A DNA stretch of 14,393 nucleotides. Origin: DATBIS01 sp036556805 (GTDB taxonomy: Bacteria; Actinomycetota; UBA4738; HRBIN12). Position numbers and translations under genes: made by a program. The stretch spans positions 1-14,393 of the forward strand of contig DATBIS010000033.1 in NCBI GenBank assembly GCA_036556805.1, in the 5' to 3' direction. The first letter of the stretch is position 1, and each line of letters starts with the position of its first letter. Below the pieces are notes generated by a model that was given only the letters and a program-made list of their open reading frames with translations, had not been told where the DNA came from and did not search any database. Below, one piece after another: positions 1 through 7,162 of this stretch.

Positions 1-764
1 TCGAGGCCGAGCATCGTCACGACGGGTGTGAGGGACGCCCGGAGCGCGTGCCGGTAGGTGACTTTCCGCTCGGAGATCCCCTTGGCTCGGGCGGTGCGGA
101 TGTAGTCCTCGGAAAGGACCTCGAGCATGTTGCCGCGCACCACCCGCGTGTAGAACGCCGCCGAGGTGATCGACAGCGTCAACCAAGCCAAGATGTACTT
201 GCCCGAGATGACCGAGTCCCACAGGCCCTGCCCGATCTCGATGCCGCTAGGTGGCGCCCATCCTAACTTGTAGAAGAAGACATAGAGGAAGATCAATCCG
301 AGCCAGAACGTGGGCGCGGAGACCCCCAGTAAGGCGAACAGCATCCCGGCTCGATCGGCGACCGAACGCCGCTTCACCGCGGAGATGATCCCGATCGGGA
401 TGCCCATCAGCAGCCAGAGGATCGCGGCGCCGGCCGTGAGCACCGCCGTGACGGGCAGCCGCTCGGCGATCTCGGACTTCACGGCCTGCTTGTTGCCCCA
501 CGAGTAGTAGACCTTCTCGTCGAGCCAGAACCCCGGGAGCGGGATCAGGCCCTTCGCGAATCGCGAGTACTGCACCCAGATCGGCTGGTCGAGACCGAGG
601 TTCTTCCGGATCTGCGCGACGTTCTCGGGGGTCCTCGCCTTGCCGGCGATGCGGACGGCGGGGTCGCCCGGCGGCAGCTTCACGAAGATCAGGAACGTGA
701 GGACGGAGATGATCCAGAGCACGAGCAACATGAACAGCGTCCGCCGGACCAGGTACCGACCCAT
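1..764 (-). CDS. DppB-type ABC transporter permease (partial, C-terminus off the left edge)
   Basis: Inner-membrane permease of a peptide/nickel-type (DppB/OppB) ABC importer; it would pair with the DppC-like permease of this cluster to form the channel. About 254 codons are visible of a family length near 310-330. The protein opens with MGRYLVRRTLFMLLV, a cytoplasmic start leading into the first membrane helix, followed by the family motif PPGDPA near residue 32 and a periplasmic segment (GLDQPIWVQYSRF). Further helices lie near residues 105-130 and 137-165. The EAA loop that contacts the ATPase is near the left edge, around EDYIRTARAKG. The ATG at 764 has a GGGAG Shine-Dalgarno 8-9 bases upstream. 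It lies 89 bases downstream of the binding-protein gene and is separated from it by a strong hairpin. Substrate cannot be read from sequence; oligopeptides are the default guess. Confidence 0.93.
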   Translation of the reverse strand, partial: MGRYLVRRTLFMLLVLWIISVLTFLIFVKLPPGDPAVRIAGKARTPENVAQIRKNLGLDQPIWVQYSRFAKGLIPLPGFWLDEKVYYSWGNKQAVKSEIAERLPVTAVLTAGAAILWLLMGIPIGIISAVKRRSVADRAGMLFALLGVSAPTFWLGLIFLYVFFYKLGWAPPSGIEIGQGLWDSVISGKYILAWLTLSITSAAFYTRVVRGNMLEVLSEDYIRTARAKGISERKVTYRHALRASLTPVVTMLGL

Positions 765-790
765 CGTTCCACGCTCCCGTTCTCAGCGCC

Positions 791-817
791 GGGCGGAGGC
801 CGCCTCGGCCTCCGCCC
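791..817 (-). other. Perfect 11-bp intercistronic hairpin between binding protein and permease
   Basis: GGGCGGAGGCC (791-801) and GGCCTCCGCCC (807-817) are exact reverse complements around a 5-base loop. The hairpin starts 37 bases after the stop of the binding-protein gene and ends 27 bases before the permease start, outside both reading frames. No T-run follows it on the minus strand, so it is not a canonical intrinsic terminator. An RNA-stabilising or attenuating stem that lets more binding protein than permease be made, as described for the malE-malF intercistronic repeats, is a plausible inference. Confidence 0.6.
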
Positions 818-853
818 GACACCGCATCGTCTTCTGCGTTACCTGGTTCGCTC

Positions 854-2683
854 CTAGCCCGTGTCCGAGACCGCCATGTGATCGACGGCTCCGACGCCGG
901 TGAACTGATCGTAGCTGTAGTTCACGATCCGCGCACCCAGCACGTCGACGTCGTTCGGGAACCGCCTCGGAATCAGCGGAGCGAGCTCCTCCATCGTGTA
1001 CTTGTCCAGGTCGGCCCAGCACTGGTTCTGCTCGTCACCGATCGGCGTGGCCTGGCAGGCCGTGATCTTGTCGGTGATGTTCGGCAGCGTGTCCGGCACC
1101 GTGTACCCGGCCTTCTGCAGCGCTTCCTTGGTGGTGCCCATGAACGAGTAGTTCGACCCGTTCTCACCACCGTCGAGCAGCGGGTAGAAGAACGTGTAGG
1201 GGCTCGGGTAGTCCTTGCCCCAACCCGCCTGGCAGAGCACCGTGTGCCCGGCCAGCGTCGAGCACCGCTGGACCAGCGTGTTGTAGTTCAGCGTCTTGAT
1301 CGTGAGCGTGATGCCGATCGGCTTGAAGCTGTCGCTCATGATCTCGAGCGCCTTGATGGCGTCGTTGTCGTTCGTCACGGCGTAGGCGGTGACGTTGCAC
1401 GACGGGTCGTCGCACACACCATCCCCGTTCGTGTCGTACTTCGACTGCGCCATCTCGGCCTTGGCCTTCTCGGCGTCACCGCGGCTGTCCGGGGTGGCGT
1501 ACGGGTCGTAGTCCGCGTTGAGACCACCCATCATGCCGGGCGGCACGAAGTGGCTGGTGATCTCTCCGTTGATCGACCCACCGATCAGGCGGAGCAGGGC
1601 GGCCTTGTCGATCGCCCAGTTCAGCGCCTTCCGCACGTGCACGTCGTCCGTCGGCGGCTGGAAGACGTTCAGCCCCGTGTAGGCGATCGCGTCGGCGGGA
1701 TGCGTGTGGATCCGTTCGGCCTTCACGGGGTCGGACGTGTACGCCTGCTGCGTCGCCGCGGTGATGCCGCAGTCGACGCACCAGTCGACCGCCCCCGCGT
1801 CGACCTTGTCGAGGTTGTCCTGGACCTCACCGCCGACCTGGATCTCGATCCGATCGAGATAGGCGGGTCGCAGGCCGTCGGTGTCCGCGTTGTAGGACGG
1901 GTTCCGCACGAACACGTAGCTCCGCGAGATGTTCATCCCCGAAGGCGGGTCCTTGCTCGTGAGGTCGAACCCCTTCATGCCGTCCCACTCGTAGGGCCCG
2001 GACGACACGAGGAACTGACCCAGCTCGACCGACTTGTAGTGCGCGTCGATGAGCTCGGTCGGGATCGGAGCCGAGGCCGCCATCGAGAACAGGAACGGGA
2101 TGTCGGGCGTCGGCGCGGTCAGGTGGACCTCGAGGGTCTGATCGTCCACCGCCACCATGCCCGGGACGTCCCCGTCACCGTCGGGCCAGGTGAACCCGTC
2201 GATGTTCGTGTAATAGAACGGGTACGTCACGGTGTTGATCTCGGGATCCTCGAGCCGGTTGATCGCGTTCACGAAGTCCTGAGCCACGATCTGACGGTTC
2301 AGCGGATCGCCGAACATCGCGCCCTGCTTGATCTTGAACGTCCAGGTCAACTGGTCGTCGGAGACCGTCGGGTCACCGTCGGACAGGTCCGGGTGCGGTT
2401 CGCCGCCGCCCTCCTCGGCCGGCATGCCGGTGTAGGAGTACATCGTGCGGGCCATGCAGCAGCGCAGGAACTCCCACGACACGGAGTAGTACTCCTGCGT
2501 CGGGTCGAGCCCGTAGAAGAAGTCCTGCGTCATGACCGCGTGGAGCGTTCCGCCGGTGGGGATCGCCCCGCTGGAGGTCGAGCCCGACCCACCCGGGGGT
2601 GGTGTCGACGAGTTCCCGCCGCAGGCGACGAGCACCATCGACAGTACGGCCGTAGCCGCTACTACTTGGAGAAATCTCCTCAT
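854..2683 (-). CDS. Peptide/nickel-type ABC transporter solute-binding lipoprotein (SBP family 5)
   Basis: Extracytoplasmic substrate receptor of the importer encoded around it, 609 aa, typical for family 5 binding proteins (DppA/OppA type). The N-terminus MRRFLQVVAATAV leads into the lipobox LVAC with the lipidated Cys21, then a Gly/Ser/Pro tether to about residue 40. The binding domain follows; the family hallmark near residues 338-370 (TGLNVFQPPTDD, then VRKALNWAIDK) is clear. The ATG at 2683 was chosen because GAGGAGGG sits just upstream and the lipoprotein signal begins there; an in-frame extension to 2779 has no such support. Oddities: ten further cysteines (75, 76, 302, 305, 424, 429, 474, 484, 543, 555), including vicinal Cys75-Cys76 and a WCVDC motif, and an acidic Asp/Asn/Gly loop at 417-426 resembling a calcium-binding loop. 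The ligand is unknown. Confidence 0.95.
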   Translation of the reverse strand: MRRFLQVVAATAVLSMVLVACGGNSSTPPPGGSGSTSSGAIPTGGTLHAVMTQDFFYGLDPTQEYYSVSWEFLRCCMARTMYSYTGMPAEEGGGEPHPDLSDGDPTVSDDQLTWTFKIKQGAMFGDPLNRQIVAQDFVNAINRLEDPEINTVTYPFYYTNIDGFTWPDGDGDVPGMVAVDDQTLEVHLTAPTPDIPFLFSMAASAPIPTELIDAHYKSVELGQFLVSSGPYEWDGMKGFDLTSKDPPSGMNISRSYVFVRNPSYNADTDGLRPAYLDRIEIQVGGEVQDNLDKVDAGAVDWCVDCGITAATQQAYTSDPVKAERIHTHPADAIAYTGLNVFQPPTDDVHVRKALNWAIDKAALLRLIGGSINGEITSHFVPPGMMGGLNADYDPYATPDSRGDAEKAKAEMAQSKYDTNGDGVCDDPSCNVTAYAVTNDNDAIKALEIMSDSFKPIGITLTIKTLNYNTLVQRCSTLAGHTVLCQAGWGKDYPSPYTFFYPLLDGGENGSNYSFMGTTKEALQKAGYTVPDTLPNITDKITACQATPIGDEQNQCWADLDKYTMEELAPLIPRRFPNDVDVLGARIVNYSYDQFTGVGAVDHMAVSDTG

Positions 2684-2766
2684 CCGTCCCTCCTCAGGCG
2701 TCGGATACATGGTTCCGTGCGTCTGACCCCTCTCGTTCGTCTTCCCTCGTGGCGCCCCCTTCTCAG

Positions 2767-2780
2767 AGTGGTTTCCCACC
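2767..2780 (-). other. Small hairpin with GAAA tetraloop in the permease/binding-protein spacer
   Basis: In the 112-base spacer between the dppC-like stop and the binding-protein start, the minus strand reads GTGG-GAAA-CCAC, with one extra G-T pair at the base. A GNRA-type loop on a 4-5 bp stem is stable for its size but may be chance in GC-rich DNA. No T-run follows, so it is not a terminator. Nothing else recognisable was seen in this spacer apart from the strong Shine-Dalgarno at 2688-2695. Confidence 0.25.
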
Positions 2781-2795
2781 TACGGTGTACGAGTC

Positions 2796-3797
2796 CTACG
2801 CGGTCTTCGGATCGAAGGCGTCCCGAAGCCCGTCGCCCACCAGGTTGAACGCCAACGTGGTCGCGAACAGGAACAGGCCGGGGAACACCATCGTCCACCA
2901 GGCCACCCGGTAGAGCGTCGCCGCCTCCTCGAGCTGCGCACCCCACGAGGGCGTGGGCGGCTGGATCCCGAGGCCCAGGAACGAGAGCGCGGCCTCGGCG
3001 AGGATGTTCGTGGGGATCAGCAGCGTCGAGTAGACGATGATCGGCGCGACGACGTTCGGCAGGATCTCCCGGAACATGATCCGCCAGTTCGACGCGCCCA
3101 GCGACCGCGCGGCCTCGACGAACTCCTTCTCGCGGATCGAGAGCACCTGCCCGCGGATGATGCGCCCGAGGTAGGGCCACGCGAAGAAACCGATCACGAA
3201 CGCGATGAGCCCCATCCCCGGCTTGAGCAGTCCGCCGAGGCACTCCTGGCCTGGAGGCTGCGCCCCGCACGCCGCCGAGATCCCGAGGATCAGCAGCAGC
3301 GTCGGCAGCGCGAAGAACACGTCCCCCAGCCGCGAGATGAGCGTGTCGACGCGCCCACGGTAGTAGCCCGCCACGACGCCGCTCAGCACGCCGAGCACGA
3401 CCTCGATCGCGGTGGCGCTGAGGGCGACGATCAACGACGTTCGCGCGCCGTAGAGCACTCGCACGAACAGGTCGCGGGCCGTTCCGTCCGCGCCGAACAG
3501 GAACTTGCCGGCCTCGTTGTGCAGCGTCGGACCGAGCGGGACCCCGGCGTCGTTGGTCATCTCGAAGACGTAGATGTCCAACGGCCCGTGATGCACCCAC
3601 TTCGCGAACAGCGGAGCGGTGATGGCGAGGATGACGATGAGGGCGATGATCACGAGGCCGGCGATCGCGAACTTGTCCTTGCGGAACCTCCGCCAGAAGA
3701 GCTCGCCGGGCGAGCGACCGATGATCTCGGCTGCGGCGACGCCCTCGACGATCTCGTCCTGACCGACCCCTGAAGGATCGATGTCGACCCGCGCCAT
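2796..3797 (-). CDS. DppC-type ABC transporter permease
   Basis: Second inner-membrane permease of the peptide/nickel-type importer and first gene of this cluster in transcription order; 333 aa, in the normal range. It has a charged cytoplasmic N-terminus with FWRRFRKDKFA (residues 34-44), a first helix at about 45-65, and a large extracytoplasmic loop. At 101-121 comes FGADGTARDLFVRVLYGART, a diverged form of the usual GTDxxGRD entry motif, then five more helices. The EAA loop for the ATPase is EKEFVEAARSLGASNW (223-238). The C-terminal family signature SFLGLGIQPPTPSWGAQL is at 272-289. Two cysteines, 177 and 186, lie in a predicted external loop and could pair. The ATG at 3797 is preceded by GAGAGGGAGG; a further in-frame extension to 3842 has no support. 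Its stop lies 112 bases before the binding-protein start. Confidence 0.95.
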   Translation of the reverse strand: MARVDIDPSGVGQDEIVEGVAAAEIIGRSPGELFWRRFRKDKFAIAGLVIIALIVILAITAPLFAKWVHHGPLDIYVFEMTNDAGVPLGPTLHNEAGKFLFGADGTARDLFVRVLYGARTSLIVALSATAIEVVLGVLSGVVAGYYRGRVDTLISRLGDVFFALPTLLLILGISAACGAQPPGQECLGGLLKPGMGLIAFVIGFFAWPYLGRIIRGQVLSIREKEFVEAARSLGASNWRIMFREILPNVVAPIIVYSTLLIPTNILAEAALSFLGLGIQPPTPSWGAQLEEAATLYRVAWWTMVFPGLFLFATTLAFNLVGDGLRDAFDPKTA

Positions 3798-3816
3798 ATG
3801 CCTCCCTCTCGAGCCT

Positions 3817-3853
3817 CCGGACGCGCCGACCGCGCACAACACAGGACGTCCGG
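3817..3853. repeat. 7-bp inverted repeat upstream of the transporter cluster (possible operator or leader stem)
   Basis: CCGGACG (3817-3823) and CGTCCGG (3847-3853) are perfect inverted repeats separated by 23 bases. A shorter GCGC/GCGC pair is nested inside at 3823-3826 and 3832-3835. The element sits between the candidate -10 box (3871-3876) and the Shine-Dalgarno of the first permease gene, so it could be a regulator site or a stem in the mRNA leader. In GC-rich DNA a 7-bp dyad may be chance. Confidence 0.3.
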
Positions 3854-3870
3854 TGGCCAGACCCCGCAGA

Positions 3871-3876
3871 ACTATA
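3871..3876 (-). promoter_or_regulatory. Candidate -10 element for the transporter operon
   Basis: The minus strand reads TATAGT, a good match to TANNNT, inside the 105-base gap between the apgM stop and the first permease gene and within a locally AT-richer patch. No recognisable TTGACA-like -35 lies 16-18 bases upstream, which is common in actinobacterial promoters. A start near 3864 would give a leader of about 65 bases. The call rests on this hexamer and its position. Confidence 0.3.
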
Positions 3877-3902
3877 CGTCGATCGTTCGCCGACGTGCTT
3901 GC

Positions 3903-5180
3903 CTAATCTTGCAGCAGATTCGTCACGCGAGGCAAGATCGCGATACCCCGAAGCTCCCCCAGAGACCCTCTCGCGCAGGCGCGCTCACCGAAGGCCTCGG
4001 ACCCGTCGGGGTCCACCCCGGCGCCGCTCACGAGGAGCGGCACGGGGTCGGCCGTGTGGGCCTTCCGCAGGCACGACGTCGCGTGATCGGCGGTCACGGC
4101 CACGATCGATCGTGGGCTCAGCCTGGGAAGGATCTCTCCGAAGAAGGCGTGATCGATCGCCGTGACGACGTCCCGCTTGTCCGCGGCCCGGCCGTCGTGC
4201 GAGGGAACGTCGGGGCCTTTGAGGTGGACGTAGAGTGCCTCGAACTGGTGAAGCGCCTCGGCGGCGAGCACCGCCCATTCCGCGTACCGCTCCTCCGCGG
4301 CGGGGCCGAAGCCGGTGGGGTCGAGACGCGGCGCAGGCACCGGCTCCATCCCCAACGCCAGCGCGATCCCGCGTTCGACCGGCATCTCCACGAAGCACCC
4401 CCAGCTCCTGCCGAAGCGCTCGCGGATCGGCTCCAGGCGCGGACGGTGGTCGCCCGCGTCGCGCGTGAGGATGAGGTTCGCCGGCAGGCGTCCCTCGGAG
4501 CGGCGGCGCGCGTTGATCTCCGACACGTCGAGGATCCGGTGTGAGCCCTCGACGAACGCGTTCGTGAGGTCCGCCGAGCGCGCCGATGCGTCGTCGCGGT
4601 CGAGAGGCTCGCAGTGGACGACGGTCGGTTCGAACTGCTCGAGCGCAACACCGAGCGTTCCCTCGCGCCGGTAGGCCGGGTCGGTGTTCGTGACCTCGGC
4701 GGAGAGCGGCTCGCCGGCGCGCATCACGAGCGCGCCGCGGTGCTCGATCGTCGCGCGCAGGTCGAACGTGGCGTCCGGCAGCTGCAGGCGCTCGTTGACC
4801 TCGTCCGCGAGTGCCTCGGCTTCGTCGGACGAAAGGTCGCGCCCGACCCGGCGGTCGACGATCTCCGGCCAGTCCGCCGTCGCGAAGTTCACCCGGTACG
4901 CGAGGTCGCCGTCGGCGAACTCCATGCCGACACCGATCGCCTCGAGCACGCCGCGCCCGGGGTGCTCCTCCTGCGGGTCGTAGCCCAGGATGCCGAACAC
5001 GCCGATGTCGGACTCGGGCGCGATCCCGGGGCCCACCGTGACGACCGTGCCTGTCCGCCCGCGGCTCGCGAGCGCATCGAGGTTCGGCGTGTCCGCGGCC
5101 TCGAGCGGCGTCCGCCCGTCGAGCTCGGGGATCGGATCGTCGCCGAGGCCGTCGAGGCACACATAGAGGAGGGTCGCCAT
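3903..5180 (-). CDS. apgM: 2,3-bisphosphoglycerate-independent phosphoglycerate mutase, archaeal type (ApgM)
   Basis: Interconverts 3-phosphoglycerate and 2-phosphoglycerate without 2,3-bisphosphoglycerate; a cytoplasmic alkaline-phosphatase-superfamily metalloenzyme. At 425 aa it fits the archaeal-type family (about 400-430 aa), not the longer (about 510 aa) bacterial GpmI. Seen motifs: metal-binding VCLDGLGDDP (Asp10), GRTPLEAADTPNLD (22-35), the nucleophile region APESDIGVFGILGYDP with Ser57, RVNFAT (96-101), VHLKGPDVPSHDG (318-330), VTADHATSC (362-370) with Asp365-His366, and KAHTADPVPLL (373-383). All expected catalytic positions appear intact. The ATG lies 3 bases after the tpiA stop and has no Shine-Dalgarno, so translation is probably coupled. 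It completes a gap-pgk-tpiA-apgM block. No terminator with a T-run follows; only a weak 6-bp dyad at 3876-3896. Confidence 0.93.
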   Translation of the reverse strand: MATLLYVCLDGLGDDPIPELDGRTPLEAADTPNLDALASRGRTGTVVTVGPGIAPESDIGVFGILGYDPQEEHPGRGVLEAIGVGMEFADGDLAYRVNFATADWPEIVDRRVGRDLSSDEAEALADEVNERLQLPDATFDLRATIEHRGALVMRAGEPLSAEVTNTDPAYRREGTLGVALEQFEPTVVHCEPLDRDDASARSADLTNAFVEGSHRILDVSEINARRRSEGRLPANLILTRDAGDHRPRLEPIRERFGRSWGCFVEMPVERGIALALGMEPVPAPRLDPTGFGPAAEERYAEWAVLAAEALHQFEALYVHLKGPDVPSHDGRAADKRDVVTAIDHAFFGEILPRLSPRSIVAVTADHATSCLRKAHTADPVPLLVSGAGVDPDGSEAFGERACARGSLGELRGIAILPRVTNLLQD

Positions 5181-5183
5181 CGG

Positions 5184-5957
5184 CTATCGGTACTTCACGA
5201 TCAGGGCGAACTCCTCCGGGTCGAGGCTCGCGCCGCCGACGAGCGCGCCGTCGATCTGCGGATGCGCCATGAAGTCGCGGATGTTGCCCGGTTTCACACT
5301 GCCGCCGTACTGGACGCGGATGCCCTCGGCGACCGACGCGTCGACCTTCTCGGCGAGCGTCGAGCGGATCAGCTCCGTGACGCTCCCGGCGTCGGCGGGC
5401 TCGGCGTTGCGCCCGGTGCCGATCGCCCAGATCGGCTCGTATGCGACGACGAGCTCGGCAAGCCGCTCCGAGGCAACGCCCTCGACGGCCCGCCGGATCT
5501 GTTGCGCCACTTTGGATTCCGTCCCGCCCGCCTCTCGCTCGTCGAGCGTCTCGCCCACGCAGAGGATCGGCACCATCTCGTTCGCGAACACCGCCTTGAC
5601 CTTCTGGTTCACGACGGCGTCGTCCTCGCCGAAGAGCTGCCGGCGTTCGGAATGGCCGACGATCACGTACCGCACCTTCAGCGCGCGCAGCATCGCCGGC
5701 GAGACCTCGCCGGTGAAGGGGCCGTGGTCGGCCTGGTGCACGTTCTGCGCCCCGAGCAGGAACGAGAGCCGGTCGGCATCGATCAGGGTCTGCACCGCCC
5801 GAAGCGCCGTGAACGGTGGGCAGACGACGACCTCCACGCGCTCCGCGTCGTCGGGATTGAGGAGGTAGCTGAGCTTCTGCACGGCCTGGATCGCCTCGAG
5901 GTGCGTCTTGTGCATCTTCCAGTTCGCGGCGATGATCGGACGCCGGTCGTTCGTCAT
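5184..5957 (-). CDS. tpiA: Triosephosphate isomerase
   Basis: Interconverts dihydroxyacetone phosphate and glyceraldehyde-3-phosphate in glycolysis and gluconeogenesis; cytoplasmic dimeric TIM barrel. Its 257 aa match the usual 250-260. Catalytic residues are present: Asn12 and Lys14 in AANWKMHKT, the electrophile His102 in VIVGHSERRQLFGE, and the base Glu174 in VAYEPIWAIGTG. The phosphate-binding C-terminal segments GGSVKPGN and GALVGGASL are intact. The start ATG overlaps the pgk stop as ATGA (5954-5957), typical of coupled translation; a GAGGAG lies 11 bases upstream. In many Gram-positives secG follows tpiA; here apgM follows instead after 3 bases. Confidence 0.97.
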   Translation of the reverse strand: MTNDRRPIIAANWKMHKTHLEAIQAVQKLSYLLNPDDAERVEVVVCPPFTALRAVQTLIDADRLSFLLGAQNVHQADHGPFTGEVSPAMLRALKVRYVIVGHSERRQLFGEDDAVVNQKVKAVFANEMVPILCVGETLDEREAGGTESKVAQQIRRAVEGVASERLAELVVAYEPIWAIGTGRNAEPADAGSVTELIRSTLAEKVDASVAEGIRVQYGGSVKPGNIRDFMAHPQIDGALVGGASLDPEEFALIVKYR

Positions 5958-7162
5958 GCGACCGAACGCTCCTCGAGCACCGCGATGCCGGGGAGCGTCT
6001 TGCCCTCCAGGAACTCCAACGACGCGCCGCCGCCGGTGGACAGGTGGTCGAACGCGTCGGCGAGGTCAGCCTGCCGGATCGCGAGCAGGGTGTCGCCGCC
6101 GCCGGCGACGCGGAACGCGTCGGCGGCGGCGATCGCCCGGGCGATCCCACGCGTGCCGGCCGAGAACGGTTCCAGCTCGAACACGCCCATCGGGCCGTTC
6201 CACAGGATCGTCCTCGCGTCGCCGATGATCGCCGCGAACTCCTCGACGGTCTTGGGGCCGACGTCGAGGCCCAACAGCCCCCGCGGGATCTCGTCGGCCG
6301 GCACCGTCGATGTGGGCGCGCTCACGGAGACCTCGGCCGCCGCCACGACGTCGCTCGGCAGCTCCACGAGCGCGCCGACGTCGTGCGCTCTCTTCGAGGC
6401 CTCGCGCACGTCGTCGAACCGGTCGCGCTCCACGAGGCTGTTCCCGACCTCGCCGCCCTCGGCGGCGATGAGCGTGAACGCCATCGCGCCGCCGATCAGC
6501 AGGGCGTCGACGCGCTCCACGAGCGCGTCGATCGTCGCGAGCTTGTCGGAGACCTTCGCGCCCCCGAGCACGGCCACGTACGGCTTCGCGGGCTCGCCTA
6601 GGAGCGTCGAGAGCACGTCGACCTCCTTCTGGAGCAGCCGCCCGGCGACGGCCTGCCGACCGGAGGCCGTCATGAGCTCGGGGAGCGCCGTCACGCTCGC
6701 GTGGCTGCGATGCGCGGCGCCGAACGCGTCGTTCACGTAGGCGTCCGCGAGCTCGGCGAGCCTTCCGGCGAAGGCCACGTCGTTCGCCTCCTCGCCCGGC
6801 TCGAACCGGAGGTTCTCGAGCAGGACCACCTCGCCGGGCGAGAGGTGCCCGCACACGGCCTCGGCGTCCTCCCCCACGACCGCGTCGAGCGCCATCACGT
6901 CGCGCTCGAGGAGCTCCTCGAGCCGCCCGGCGACCGGCGACATCCTGAGCGCGTCGTCGGCCTTCCCCTTCGGCCGGCCGAGGTGGGACGCCACCACGAG
7001 CGACGCGCCCGCGTCGAGGAGCTCGTGAAGCGTCGGGAGCGTGGCGCGGATCCGGAGGTCGTCGGCGACACGGCCGTCGTCGAGCGGCACGTTGAAGTCC
7101 GCGCGAACGAAGACGCGGGTACCGGCGACGTCGCCGAGTTCCTCGAGGGTTCGGAGGGTCAC
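5954..7162 (-). CDS. pgk: Phosphoglycerate kinase
   Basis: Transfers phosphate from 1,3-bisphosphoglycerate to ADP, the first ATP-generating step of lower glycolysis; cytoplasmic monomer of two Rossmann-like lobes. Its 402 aa are normal. Seen motifs: VRADFNVPL (19-27), the substrate-binding SHLGRPKG (59-66), the nucleotide-lobe AVLGGAKVSDKLATI, LLIGGAMAFTLIAA, and the C-terminal AGGGDTLLAI and STGGGASLEFLEG. The GTG at 7162 was chosen because the conserved domain begins almost at once (TLRTLEELGDVAGTRV) and because GTGA overlaps the gap stop by 4 bases; a longer in-frame start at 7288 would run deep into gap and adds an Arg-rich unrelated leader. There is no convincing Shine-Dalgarno, so coupling to gap is likely. 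Confidence 0.96.
   Translation of the reverse strand: MTLRTLEELGDVAGTRVFVRADFNVPLDDGRVADDLRIRATLPTLHELLDAGASLVVASHLGRPKGKADDALRMSPVAGRLEELLERDVMALDAVVGEDAEAVCGHLSPGEVVLLENLRFEPGEEANDVAFAGRLAELADAYVNDAFGAAHRSHASVTALPELMTASGRQAVAGRLLQKEVDVLSTLLGEPAKPYVAVLGGAKVSDKLATIDALVERVDALLIGGAMAFTLIAAEGGEVGNSLVERDRFDDVREASKRAHDVGALVELPSDVVAAAEVSVSAPTSTVPADEIPRGLLGLDVGPKTVEEFAAIIGDARTILWNGPMGVFELEPFSAGTRGIARAIAAADAFRVAGGGDTLLAIRQADLADAFDHLSTGGGASLEFLEGKTLPGIAVLEERSVA

Noticed and set aside
1397..1435. Dockerin or EF-hand domain in the binding protein
   Set aside because: There is only one short Asp/Asn/Gly loop and no paired helix-loop repeat, so I treat it as a local loop and not a domain.
878..2848. Long plus-strand open frame opposite the binding-protein gene
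   Set aside because: It is Arg/Val/Asp-rich with no recognisable motifs, and the opposite frame has a lipobox, a Shine-Dalgarno and clear family 5 motifs. This is a typical GC-rich antisense shadow.
3876..3896. Intrinsic terminator after apgM
   Set aside because: The dyad has only 6 bp with a 9-base loop and no T-run on the minus strand, so it is not convincing as a terminator.
3985..6150. 721-codon minus-strand open frame across apgM, tpiA and pgk
   Set aside because: It is composed almost wholly of Arg, Ala, Gly and Pro, and runs in another frame over three genes whose catalytic motifs are intact.
4614..6740. 708-codon plus-strand open frame
   Set aside because: No start context or domain is visible, and it covers the antisense of three well-supported glycolytic genes.
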